Assembly: GCA_023415145.1 (NCBI GenBank)
Contig: JAEZLW010000084.1
Span: 1-35,188 of the forward strand
DNA length: 35,188 bases
Direction: 5' to 3'
From: Bacillota bacterium
GTDB taxonomy: Bacteria > Bacillota > Clostridia > Christensenellales > Aristaeellaceae
Part shown: positions 1 to 7,429 of the stretch, piece by piece
How positions within the stretch are numbered: the stretch's first letter is position 1
Layout of the letters: each line of letters opens with the position of its first letter
The notes under the pieces: generated by a model
What the model saw: only the letters and a program-made list of their open reading frames with translations
Database searches by the model: none
Told to the model about the DNA's origin: nothing
Program-made: the position numbers and the translations under genes

Positions 1-13
1 GTTGATAAACAAT

Positions 14-176
14 ATCGAAAAAATGACACTGTCATTTTTTCGATTCTGCACTTTTCATCTGCGAGCTTCGCTCGCGGCCGATGAAAAGTGTAATGAATGC
101 TTGCTGCGCAAGCGACCCGCGCGCTCGGCAAAGCCGGGCGATACGATTGCAATTGAAGGGGCTCTGCCCCTTCAAT
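14..176. repeat. Tandem array of five short-loop hairpins
   Basis: Five hairpins lie end to end in non-coding DNA. A 15-bp perfect stem spans 14–28/30–44 around one base. An 11-bp stem at 49–59/80–90 encloses an inner 5-bp stem at 61–65/71–75. A 6-bp stem is at 99–104/108–113, an 8-bp stem with one wobble at 122–129/133–140, and an 11-bp stem at 152–162/166–176. Most have 1- to 3-base loops. The layout resembles the array at 32973–33243, although the stems differ in sequence. It could be an intergenic repeat element, a structured RNA or a processed non-coding cassette. The open frame crossing it is judged spurious. The structure is seen directly; the function is unknown. Confidence 0.75.
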
Positions 177-231
177 GCATCCCCGATAAATTGTCTTCAT
201 TATGTCTACAACCAGCTGTAGCATTTTACAC

Positions 232-260
232 TTGCGCAGTCCAACAAGATATGTTAAGAT
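232..260 (+). promoter_or_regulatory. Candidate sigma-A promoter for the rsgA leader
   Basis: TTGCGC at 232–237 and TAAGAT at 255–260 are separated by 17 bases. Both boxes are only partial matches to consensus. The site would start a transcript near 267, covering the leader peptide and terminators before rsgA. It is the best candidate in this stretch but weak. Confidence 0.35.
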
Positions 261-310
261 ATGGATGAAGTTTCCGCATATGATTGCGGCCCGAAAGGAG
301 CTGTTGAAGA

Positions 311-343
311 ATGAAGAAGAGCATTGAGGTGCGCTTCCCGTAA
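311..343 (+). CDS. Possible 10-codon leader peptide upstream of rsgA
   Basis: An ATG at 311 opens a 10-codon frame, MKKSIEVRFP, ending in TAA. A good Shine–Dalgarno (AAAGGAG, 294–300) lies 10 bases before it. The frame is followed by a region able to form several competing stems. For example, GCTGTT at 301–306 can pair with AACAGC at 344–349, enclosing the whole frame. A rho-independent terminator follows at 424–446. Together this looks like a translated leader that could set attenuation of the downstream GTPase gene. No residue run typical of amino-acid attenuators is present. It may instead be part of an unidentified structured RNA covering about 265–446. Confidence 0.35.
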   Translation: MKKSIEVRFP

Positions 344-423
344 AACAGCATAGCCGCGGCAGGGGCTGATGATTGAATTCGCCACCGCTGCAAGAGCCTT
401 TCGTGCATACTGTTAAGCGCAGG

Positions 424-446
424 ACACATCGAGGGATGTGTTTTTT
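424..446 (+). terminator. Rho-independent terminator/attenuator in rsgA leader
   Basis: ACACATC at 424–430 pairs with GATGTGT at 435–441 around GAGG and is followed by a run of T to 446. It ends the possible leader RNA about 115 bases before rsgA. Confidence 0.65.
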
Positions 447-450
447 GTTT

Positions 451-490
451 GCCGCGGATACAGCCTGGAAAGGTGTGTCCGCGGCTTTTT
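451..490 (+). terminator. Second tandem terminator before rsgA
   Basis: GCCGCGGA at 451–458 pairs with TCCGCGGC at 478–485, and the stem extends inward with wobbles. A T-run occupies 486–490. Two terminators only a few bases apart, upstream of a gene on the same strand, imply either a separate small RNA ending here or strong control of read-through into rsgA. Confidence 0.7.
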
Positions 491-561
491 CTGTATATGG
501 GAAGACGCTGTAATCGGGAAGCGGTAGAAGTCATCACCAATCGATTATGAGGAGGAACTGG

Positions 562-1617
562 ATGGATTTTCGCAATTTGATTTTTACTGAGAAAATGAAG
601 CAATTCTGCGGGGAGGGCCTGATCCCCGCCAGGGTCACAGCTGTGCACAAGGAACGGTATGAAGTGGTCAGCGAAAAAGGGATTACCTTTGCGGTACTCA
701 AGCGCGGTTCGTATCAGGGGAAAGACACGGCGGAGGAGTATCCTGCGGTAGGAGATTATGTGTCAATGCGCTTTGAGGAAACGGGCGACAGCCTGATTAC
801 AAAAACGCTGCCCCGTACGTCGAAATTTTCCCGCAGCAACTTTTCCGGCCATGCAGCGGGCTATGTGAAAACGGTGCTGGAACAGACGGTAGCCGCCAAC
901 TTTGACCATGTGTTTTTGATGTCGTCCCTGAACCATGATTTCAATGTGAGCAGGATGGAGCGGTATCTGGCCATGGCGCACCACAGCGGTGCACAGCCGG
1001 TCATCGTACTGACCAAGGCGGATGTGGCGGTGGATTTGGGCAGCAAGCTGGAGCGGGTCCGGGCCATTGCCGGGCAGGCACCCATCCACGCAATCAGTGC
1101 CCATACAGGCACGGGGATGAATGAACTGGCCGCATATTTTGCGCCGGGCAAGACGGCCGTATTCCTGGGCTCCTCCGGCGTAGGCAAATCCAGCCTGGTT
1201 AACGCGCTGGCGGGGGAAACCGTTATGGCGGTCAACGATATCCGTGAGGATGATTCCAAAGGACGCCACACCACCACTCACCGGCAGATGATATTTCTGC
1301 CTTCAGGTGCTGTTGTCATCGATACACCAGGACTTCGGGAACTGGGAGTCGTGTGGGAGGCGGAGGAGGGGATTGGGCAAACGTATGCGGATGTGGAAAG
1401 CTTCCTGGGCCGCTGCCGCTATTCCGACTGCAAGCATCAAAATGAACCGGGCTGCGCCATTCGGGAAGCAGTGGAACAGGGAGTCTTGTCAAAGGAACGG
1501 ATGGATCGGTATGTGAGGCTTGTTAAGGAGGCACGCTTCAATGCAAAACGGGCCAAGCCTAACAAGGATACTTCCGGCAAGAAGCCGCGCAGCAAAACAT
1601 GGATGGCGGAGGACTAA
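562..1617 (+). CDS. rsgA: Ribosome small-subunit-dependent GTPase A (RsgA/YloQ)
   Basis: This is a circularly permuted GTPase that helps mature the 30S ribosomal subunit by checking the decoding centre and releasing with GTP hydrolysis. An N-terminal OB-fold-like region (about 20–85) precedes the permuted G domain. G4 TKAD is at 151–154, the P-loop GSSGVGKS at 203–210, and G3 DTPG at 254–257. The zinc-binding motif has C285, C290, H292 and C298. At 351 residues it is longer than the roughly 290–300 of the standard form, partly from its N-terminal extension. ATG 562 is chosen because AGGAGG (550–555) precedes it by 6 bases; the ATG at 547 overlaps that site. An unusual leader with two terminators lies upstream. 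Confidence 0.93.
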   Translation: MDFRNLIFTEKMKQFCGEGLIPARVTAVHKERYEVVSEKGITFAVLKRGSYQGKDTAEEYPAVGDYVSMRFEETGDSLITKTLPRTSKFSRSNFSGHAAGYVKTVLEQTVAANFDHVFLMSSLNHDFNVSRMERYLAMAHHSGAQPVIVLTKADVAVDLGSKLERVRAIAGQAPIHAISAHTGTGMNELAAYFAPGKTAVFLGSSGVGKSSLVNALAGETVMAVNDIREDDSKGRHTTTHRQMIFLPSGAVVIDTPGLRELGVVWEAEEGIGQTYADVESFLGRCRYSDCKHQNEPGCAIREAVEQGVLSKERMDRYVRLVKEARFNAKRAKPNKDTSGKKPRSKTWMAED

Positions 1618-1651
1618 CCATTTGCATTCTCTTTTGCGGTAAGTTTGCATG

Positions 1652-1700
1652 CAAAACAGGGACTGCCGTGCTGGAGAACTGTATCCAGTATGGCAGTCCC
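1652..1700 (-). terminator. Terminator of the Cys-rich repeat protein gene
   Basis: GGGACTGCC (1659–1667) and GGCAGTCCC (1692–1700) form a perfect 9-bp stem with an inner CTGGA/TCCAG stem. On the minus strand it is followed by TGTTTTG. It starts 12 bases past the stop of the minus-strand gene. It is clearly similar to the terminator at 7365–7410. Confidence 0.7.
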
Positions 1701-1712
1701 ATCTAAGTTTGC

Positions 1713-3842
1713 TTACTCTTCTTCTGGCTGGTACTCATGAACCCCTTCGGCGTAGATGTCATAATCCACCAGAAGGTTCAGGCACAGCATGGCCATGCCG
1801 CCCGATTGGGGGATGGAATCAAGGGAAGCGGTGTAGGCAAGCGCGGCGTTTGGATCGATGGCCGTTTCCCGAAGGTCCTCTGGCGAAAGGTCTTCCAAGT
1901 TCTGATCCTGGGGCAGGAAGACAAGACCCCCGGCTGTGACGGACGCGCCCTTGGCGGTGAGGGAGTAGGCAATGGTGATTTGGCCCTTGTCATCTACCGT
2001 CACGATGACCTTGCCCACCACATAGCCTCCCTTTGCAACCAGGGGGAAGGTGAGCACCCGGGGCCGGGTGAGGTCGACGGGTGTATAAGCGGGGTATTTC
2101 TCCGCAAGCTTCGGCGCGGTTTCCGCCAGGCTCTCGCCAGGAGGAGTGGCGGGGCTGTCCGTTTTGGGCTCGCTCATGACGGGAATCTTCCTTACGTCAA
2201 GTACCTCGCCGCAAACGGCGCAAAATAAGCTTTCCTGGCCGGGCGTATCTGTGGTCTGGCGAAGCGTGTGCACCCATTCTCCCGGCGTATGGCCCGTGGC
2301 GGGGAGGGACTGGGTGGAAAGCACCGAATTACAGACGGTGCAGCGTTTTGCCTGCTTGCCCTTCTCCGTGCAGGTGGCGGCGGTGACGGTCTTCCATTTA
2401 CCCGGCGTATGGCCCGTGGTGGTAATGGACTGGGCATCCACCAATGCGCTACAGCATGTGCAGTGCTGTTCCTTGCATCCCTCTGCGGTGCAGGTGGCGG
2501 CGGTGACGGTCTTCCATTTACCCGGCGTATGGCCTGTGGCGGCGATGGACAGTGTATCTATAAGCGCACTGCAGACGGTGCAGTGCTTTTCCATGCATCC
2601 CTCCGCCGTGCAGGTGGGTGCGGTGACGGGCTGCCAATCTCCCGGCTTGTGGCCCGAGGCGGCGATAGCCTGTGTATCCGTAAGCGCGTTGCAGACGGTG
2701 CAAAGCTTTTCCTTTACACCGTTTTCCGTGCAGGTGTGGGCTGTGACGGTGCGCCAATCTCCTGGCGTATGGCCGGTGGCGGCGATAGCCTGTGTATCCG
2801 TAAGCGCGCTGCAGACGGTGCAGTGTTTTTCCTTGCATCCCTCCGCCGTACAGGTGGCGGCGGTTACGGTCTGCCAATCTCCCAGCGTGTGGCCAGTGGC
2901 GGGGAGGGTTTCCCAATGCATATGTCCGCATACCGTGCAGGTATAATGCGTGAAACCGTCTACCGTACATGTGGGATCGAAGGTCGTGCCTGAATCAAAT
3001 GTGTGGCCCGTGGCGGGGAAGGTTTCGGTGTACAGGCATTGATCGCAGAAAAAACAGATATAATCCTGATGGCCATCCGCTGTACATGTGGCGGGGTAGG
3101 GTATGCCTGGAGTTGGCAGGTGGTCCGTCATGGGGATGGACCGAGTGGATAGCTCCAAATAGCAAACGGTGCAGCACAAATACTCCAGGCCGTCCGTGGT
3201 ACAGGTGGGGGCGCAGTAGTTTACCCACTCCCCCGGCGTATGGCCTATGGCAGATATGGAGTAGCTGTCCAGCAATTCATCGCATACGGTGCAGTGCAGT
3301 TCATCCAGGCCATCTGCGGTACAGGTGGGAATGTCGACGGTTACCCACTCTCCCGGCGTATGGCCAATGGCGGGAAGGGCGTGATAGTCCAGGAGATTGT
3401 AGCAGTTTAAGCAATATTGCTCTGCACAGCCTTCCTCAGTGCATGTGGCATGGAAGGTTATGACAGGCCCCGGATTGTGGCCCGTCATGGGGATGGGTTC
3501 GGTGTATAGGTCTTGCCCGCAGATGTAACAGGTAAAAACCTTGATACCATTCGCTGAACATGTGGCAGGGGCGAACAAGCTCATAAATGACATATGTCCC
3601 GTGGCGGGGATGGGTTCGGTGTACAGGTATTTATCGCAGATTGTGCAGTAATATTCCTGGAAACCATCCGCCGTACAAGTGGCAGGAGCGTACATACCGT
3701 TGGGTCCCGGCACATGGTCTACGCATTCGGCGCAAGCAGAATGGAAGGGCGTTATTCCGTTTGGCCGGGAGGCGGGCAGCGCCGACAGGCACAAAGCGAG
3801 GGCCAGGGTCAGGGCAAGGATGAATCTGATGCTTTTTTCCAT
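1713..3842 (-). CDS. Secreted Cys-rich tandem-repeat protein
   Basis: This 709-residue protein begins with a signal peptide (lysine then a hydrophobic stretch, about 5–25). About twelve full repeats and one degenerate repeat of roughly 40 residues follow (about 38–565). Each has the pattern TCTxxG, five to six residues, CxxC, about ten residues, then GH. Three cysteines and one histidine per unit could bind metal or form disulfides. The last about 128 residues are a different acidic domain ending in a glutamate run, and a second broken copy of it lies at 6922–7299. No LPXTG anchor is seen. ATG 3842 is chosen because GGAGG sits 7 bases before it. Repeats of this type are common in secreted proteins of gut Firmicutes, but their role is not known to me. 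Confidence 0.85.
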   Translation of the reverse strand: MEKSIRFILALTLALALCLSALPASRPNGITPFHSACAECVDHVPGPNGMYAPATCTADGFQEYYCTICDKYLYTEPIPATGHMSFMSLFAPATCSANGIKVFTCYICGQDLYTEPIPMTGHNPGPVITFHATCTEEGCAEQYCLNCYNLLDYHALPAIGHTPGEWVTVDIPTCTADGLDELHCTVCDELLDSYSISAIGHTPGEWVNYCAPTCTTDGLEYLCCTVCYLELSTRSIPMTDHLPTPGIPYPATCTADGHQDYICFFCDQCLYTETFPATGHTFDSGTTFDPTCTVDGFTHYTCTVCGHMHWETLPATGHTLGDWQTVTAATCTAEGCKEKHCTVCSALTDTQAIAATGHTPGDWRTVTAHTCTENGVKEKLCTVCNALTDTQAIAASGHKPGDWQPVTAPTCTAEGCMEKHCTVCSALIDTLSIAATGHTPGKWKTVTAATCTAEGCKEQHCTCCSALVDAQSITTTGHTPGKWKTVTAATCTEKGKQAKRCTVCNSVLSTQSLPATGHTPGEWVHTLRQTTDTPGQESLFCAVCGEVLDVRKIPVMSEPKTDSPATPPGESLAETAPKLAEKYPAYTPVDLTRPRVLTFPLVAKGGYVVGKVIVTVDDKGQITIAYSLTAKGASVTAGGLVFLPQDQNLEDLSPEDLRETAIDPNAALAYTASLDSIPQSGGMAMLCLNLLVDYDIYAEGVHEYQPEEE
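2150..3725 (-). repeat. 120-bp tandem DNA repeats coding the Cys-rich units
   Basis: From about 2281 to 2900 the same bases recur every 120 positions exactly (starts at 2281, 2401, 2521, 2641, 2761 and 2881). Near-identical blocks read CCCGGCGTATGGCC on the plus strand. Units further towards 3725 are more divergent. The gradient suggests recent unit duplication at the C-terminal side of the array, and unit number may vary between strains. Confidence 0.85.
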
Positions 3843-4209
3843 GTGCATGCCTCCGCTTTCATATGATGTGGTACGGGTGTCGGGCAGGTCTGTAACGATT
3901 CGCACATTTTACACTGGCATTTTAAATCAATCGCATCAACCATACATCACCCAAAAGTACTATTTCTTTTTTTGTTATGGAGGGACAAAATTGCACAATG
4001 GTATGACCCTGTGGCATGAAATGTCAGTGTTCGTTAAGCGCTTTAAGCATAGCAATGCCAAGGAGCCGCCCTGCGGGGCGGCAGCCTATTTTGCGTGGTA
4101 TGTGGCGGTGAGGCACTGACTTGCCGTGATGATCTTGAAGACTGGCTGCAAACAATCAACCGTTACCAATCCCTGTCAACCTCAGCGCTGATGAATGCCG
4201 TTAAGACGG
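3843..4209. other. Intergenic region with one GC-rich hairpin
   Basis: This 367-base gap between the LuxR-like regulator and the repeat-protein gene holds a perfect 7-bp stem, GCCGCCC 4065–4071 with GGGCGGC 4076–4082, around TGCG. No strong T-run follows on either strand, so it is only a weak terminator candidate for the regulator gene. No convincing promoter with two good boxes was found for the repeat gene. Two TAAAAT-like sites lie at about 3908–3925 on the minus strand. Confidence 0.4.
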
Positions 4210-6786
4210 CTAAGGGATCACGCCCAATCTTCGGGCCTCATTCAAGCACTGTATCCGCGTGGTAACCTGCAGCTTCCCAAAGATGTTCTTCAGATGGATT
4301 TTCGCTGTGCTCAGGGAGATATCCAGCCGGTCGGAAATTTCCTGGTTTGTGTATCCGTCGGCCAACAACATAAGGACCCTTTGTTCCTGTTGCGTCAAGC
4401 GCTTGTATATAGGTACGGATGCGTCCTTTTTCACGGTTTCCGGCCGCAAGGCGCCGCTGAGAGCATGTGTCACAATGGTATGGATAGCCTGTTTTTGCTT
4501 TTTCCTCCCTGGAGGGATGCGGCTGATCAGCATGATCAGGGGTTCACCCTCATCCAGAAAAGAGCGCAGATACCCTTCCTCTGCGCCGAGCGCAATACTC
4601 TGTTCCAGATAATGGATTGCTTTTTCGTCCTCTCCTTTTTGGCCGGAAACGATGGCCAGTAGGTTCAACACTTCCACCATGCTGTGCTTGCGCCCCGTTT
4701 CCACGGCAAAGGTCAGGAGGCGGTTTAGCAGAATATCAGCATCCTGCAATACATCCCGCGCGATCAGGCAGCGGGCGAACACCAAAAGCTCATATTCTCT
4801 CGTTCTTAAAAGCTCCTGATATATCCCCAGCTTGCAGGATCGAAACCAGCTTTCGGCTCCCTGCATATCGCCGGACGCCAGACACATACGCGCCCGAAAT
4901 GCCTTGAGCAGATAGTTCCAGTGCATTTTGCGTATATCCTGAAGCCGTTTTTCACAATCATCGATGGTATGATATGCGCTTTGCATATCCCCCTGCGCCT
5001 GATTGATCTTTGCAAGGGTCACCATGCCGGGCACCAGCACGCCGGGGCAATGGGCATGGGCTGCCTTTTCAACGGCAGACAGCAAAGATCGCTTTGCTTC
5101 TTCCAGACAGTCACTCTCATACAGGGATTCGCCGGTAATGAGCTGATGATAACCGGGCGGATCGGTTCTCATCATGGACCGATAGCTTTCCAGCATGCTC
5201 TTGTACATTGCAGGCTGTTTTTTATAAAGATCGAGCAGGCTGCGGGAAGCACACCGGAAAAAGGTGATGTCATAAGTATTGAAATCCATATATTTCACCA
5301 AGTTCCACGCTGAGCCGCCATTGTCTGCCATTTCTTTGAGCAGGGAATAAGCTCCCGCCATGTCCCCTTCCAGGATCAGACAATGCGCCAGGGTCATGCG
5401 GCAGCTGTTCTTCGCGTGCATTTTCGAATCTTCTGCATTGTACGCGGGACCGCCTGCGATCGTTTCCATGATCGCAATCCACTGTTTGCATAAAGCGAAT
5501 TGTCCTGCCTGCGCGTACGATGTGGCTTTCACTGCTGCAGTTTCCAGGCTGCCGCGTAAAATGGATTCCGGGATGCGCTCTATCCAGGACATTGCTGTGG
5601 AGCAATCGCCGCTGTTGATGATCAAAGCGCTTTGTTCTGCAATCAACTCAAGCGCTTCCTGAAAATGCATCCCTGCCAAATAGTGCTCAATCGCCTGTTG
5701 CGGCTGCCCGTTTTCACGGAACCAGGATGCCGCTCGTAGATGAAGGACTGATACGGGATAGTTGAGTGCATGCAGACGCTTGCGCAAAAAATCCCTGAAT
5801 ATGTGATGATACCTGTACCAGCCCGCGTTTTCATCCAGAGAGATTAAAAAACCGTTTCCCTGTTTTAGCTCTGTCAGCAATGGGCTGCTGCCGCTGGTTT
5901 GGGTAATTGCGTCGCACAACGGGGCACAAAACGCATCCAGAATCGATGTCTTAAGAAAGAACGCCTGTTTTTCATCCGGCCAAAACCCATAAACCTCTTG
6001 AATAAAATACTGGTCAAGGCTATGGCCGCCATGGCGAAGGAATTCCAGGATATGTAGCTGATCGTGATTTCTGCTAAGCGATACGGCGATCATGACAAGT
6101 GCCGCGGCCCAGCCTTCCGCGTAATTCCCGATCACTTCCAACGCGGACATATCCAGATTGAACCCCCGTTTTATGTAGAACTGAAGGACTTCCTGCTGCT
6201 CAAAGCGCAGATCGCTTTCGGTGATGCGGGACAGATGCTCCCGTATCTCCATCTGCGCCAATTCCATATTCGGCTCTGCCCGGCTGATGAGAATCAGATG
6301 CATTTTGGTAGGGATATAACGCAAAAAGAACAACAAGCTTTTGAGTATTTCCGGATTCGTGATTTGATGGAAATCATCCAGAATCAAAAAAACATCTGTG
6401 TTAAGAGCCTCCAGCTTATCCAGCAGGATATGCAGATGAATGTTTGTTTTGAATAATTCAAGCGAGGAGAAAACATATGCCGTATCAGAGAATATGCTGT
6501 CATCAAGCTCATTGAGGGCAGAGCAGATATATTTCCAGAAGACTTGCGGGGTATTGTCATTCTCGTCCAGGGATATCCAGGCTGGCTGTGCTTGCCGGCT
6601 GTGGAGCCACTGGAGAACGGCCGTTGTTTTCCCATAACCAGCCGGAGCCGACACAAGTGTCAGCCTCTTTGTGAAGGCCAGATCAAGTTTTGCATTCAGT
6701 CCTGTGCGTGTTATTGTATGGCTCGCAAGATCAGGTTTATGGAATTTCGTTCTGATCAGTTCATTGACAAGCGGAAGCTCAGCCAT
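4210..6786 (-). CDS. MalT-like ATP-dependent LuxR-family regulator (STAND)
   Basis: This is a large transcriptional activator of the MalT/STAND type, in which an NTPase switch and sensor repeats control a DNA-binding domain. Walker A (APAGYGKTT) is at about 47–55 and Walker B (FLILDD) at about 133–138. A helical TPR-like middle runs to about 780, and a C-terminal LuxR helix-turn-helix (TNQEISDRLDIS…AKIHLKNIF) fills the last 65 residues. The length of 858 matches the family (about 850–900). ATG 6786 is preferred because GGAGG lies 8 bases upstream; an in-frame ATG at 6819 has no such site. It is followed on the same strand by the repeat-protein gene, which is a plausible but untested target. 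The inducer is unknown. Confidence 0.88.
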   Translation of the reverse strand: MAELPLVNELIRTKFHKPDLASHTITRTGLNAKLDLAFTKRLTLVSAPAGYGKTTAVLQWLHSRQAQPAWISLDENDNTPQVFWKYICSALNELDDSIFSDTAYVFSSLELFKTNIHLHILLDKLEALNTDVFLILDDFHQITNPEILKSLLFFLRYIPTKMHLILISRAEPNMELAQMEIREHLSRITESDLRFEQQEVLQFYIKRGFNLDMSALEVIGNYAEGWAAALVMIAVSLSRNHDQLHILEFLRHGGHSLDQYFIQEVYGFWPDEKQAFFLKTSILDAFCAPLCDAITQTSGSSPLLTELKQGNGFLISLDENAGWYRYHHIFRDFLRKRLHALNYPVSVLHLRAASWFRENGQPQQAIEHYLAGMHFQEALELIAEQSALIINSGDCSTAMSWIERIPESILRGSLETAAVKATSYAQAGQFALCKQWIAIMETIAGGPAYNAEDSKMHAKNSCRMTLAHCLILEGDMAGAYSLLKEMADNGGSAWNLVKYMDFNTYDITFFRCASRSLLDLYKKQPAMYKSMLESYRSMMRTDPPGYHQLITGESLYESDCLEEAKRSLLSAVEKAAHAHCPGVLVPGMVTLAKINQAQGDMQSAYHTIDDCEKRLQDIRKMHWNYLLKAFRARMCLASGDMQGAESWFRSCKLGIYQELLRTREYELLVFARCLIARDVLQDADILLNRLLTFAVETGRKHSMVEVLNLLAIVSGQKGEDEKAIHYLEQSIALGAEEGYLRSFLDEGEPLIMLISRIPPGRKKQKQAIHTIVTHALSGALRPETVKKDASVPIYKRLTQQEQRVLMLLADGYTNQEISDRLDISLSTAKIHLKNIFGKLQVTTRIQCLNEARRLGVIP

Positions 6787-6837
6787 GGCATAAGCCTCCA
6801 ATCTCGGCTGAGTATGCACGTTTCAGTCTTATGTTGT

Positions 6838-6866
6838 ATTTTATCACATAAGAGAAGAATATTCAA
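6838..6866 (-). promoter_or_regulatory. Sigma-A promoter of the LuxR-like regulator
   Basis: On the minus strand TTGAAT (6866–6861) and TAAAAT (6843–6838) are separated by 17 bases. The predicted start near 6831 lies 45 bases before the chosen start codon. Confidence 0.7.
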
Positions 6867-6921
6867 CAAAGGGACACAGTCTGACGGTTCTCTGTGTTCT
6901 AACGGCAGCTCCAGCGCGCTT

Positions 6922-7299
6922 TTATTTTTCTTCCGGCTTATACACTGTACCCTTTCGTCGTACACGTCGTAATCCACCGCAAGGTTCAATTCCAGCAGCG
7001 CCATACCGCCGGATTGGGGAATCTGGTCAAGGGGCAGGGTATAGGCAAGCACTGCGTTTGGATCGATGGCGGATTCCTGGATATCTTCCGGCGCAAGGTC
7101 TTTCAAATCGTCACCAGTGAGGACGAAGGACAGCGCCCTGGCTGCACTTGCGTCCTTGGCGGTGTGGGTGCAGCTTACGGTGACACCTGTTTCGCTCAGC
7201 GTCACGGTATCTGTGTCCATCACATAGCCGCCTTGTGTGATGAGGGGGAAACGTGTAAACCTTCGACTTGGTAAGGTCGGCTGAAGGGTAAGGCTCTTT
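6922..7299 (-). pseudogene. Frameshifted fragment of the repeat protein's C-terminal domain
   Basis: Three stretches in different frames match the C-terminal domain of the protein at 1713–3842 in order. PSADLTKSKVYTFP (about 7299–7246) matches its PVDLTRPRVLTFP. After a frame change near 7250, ESAIDPNAVLAYTLPLD and IPQSGGMALLELNL match its ETAIDPNAALAYTASLD and IPQSGGMAMLCLNL. After a second change near 6955–6962, VYKPEEK and a stop at 6922 match its EYQPEEE and stop. No signal peptide or Cys repeats precede it. It is therefore a decayed partial duplicate. If sequencing errors caused both shifts, it would still lack a start with a ribosome site. Confidence 0.8.
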
Positions 7300-7364
7300 A
7301 TATAAGTTGAATACTTGCATGAGTAAAACGTATTCCGGTAGATGACTATTACTGTGGCCTGTAT

Positions 7365-7410
7365 AAAAACGGAGCTGTCGTGCTGTATCGAAATCCAGCA
7401 TGGCAGCCCC
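7365..7410 (-). terminator. Terminator of the peptidase gene
   Basis: A 15-bp stem with one mismatch (7371–7385 with 7396–7410) is followed on the minus strand by TTTTT (7369–7365). It lies 19 bases past the stop of the peptidase-like gene. Confidence 0.75.
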
Positions 7411-7429
7411 ACATTTCATGGAATAAAGC

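Noticed and set aside
2..268. 88-codon open frame across the left hairpin array
   Set aside because: It runs through nested inverted repeats, has no ribosome site and its composition follows the stems rather than codon use.
265..446. Known riboswitch, T-box, SRP RNA or 6S RNA upstream of rsgA
   Set aside because: None of the sequence signatures I know (T-box core, SRP apical loop, cobalamin or lysine boxes) is present. It is kept only as an unassigned structured leader.
2150..3725. Regular repeats considered as a CRISPR array
   Set aside because: The period is 120 bp with no unique spacers, and the repeats are in frame inside a long protein with a signal peptide.
4120..4210. Protein-like plus-strand stretch (DDLEDWLQTINRYQ…) beside the regulator gene end
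   Set aside because: It has no start codon with a ribosome site, is very short and runs into the minus-strand gene. A relic is possible but cannot be supported.
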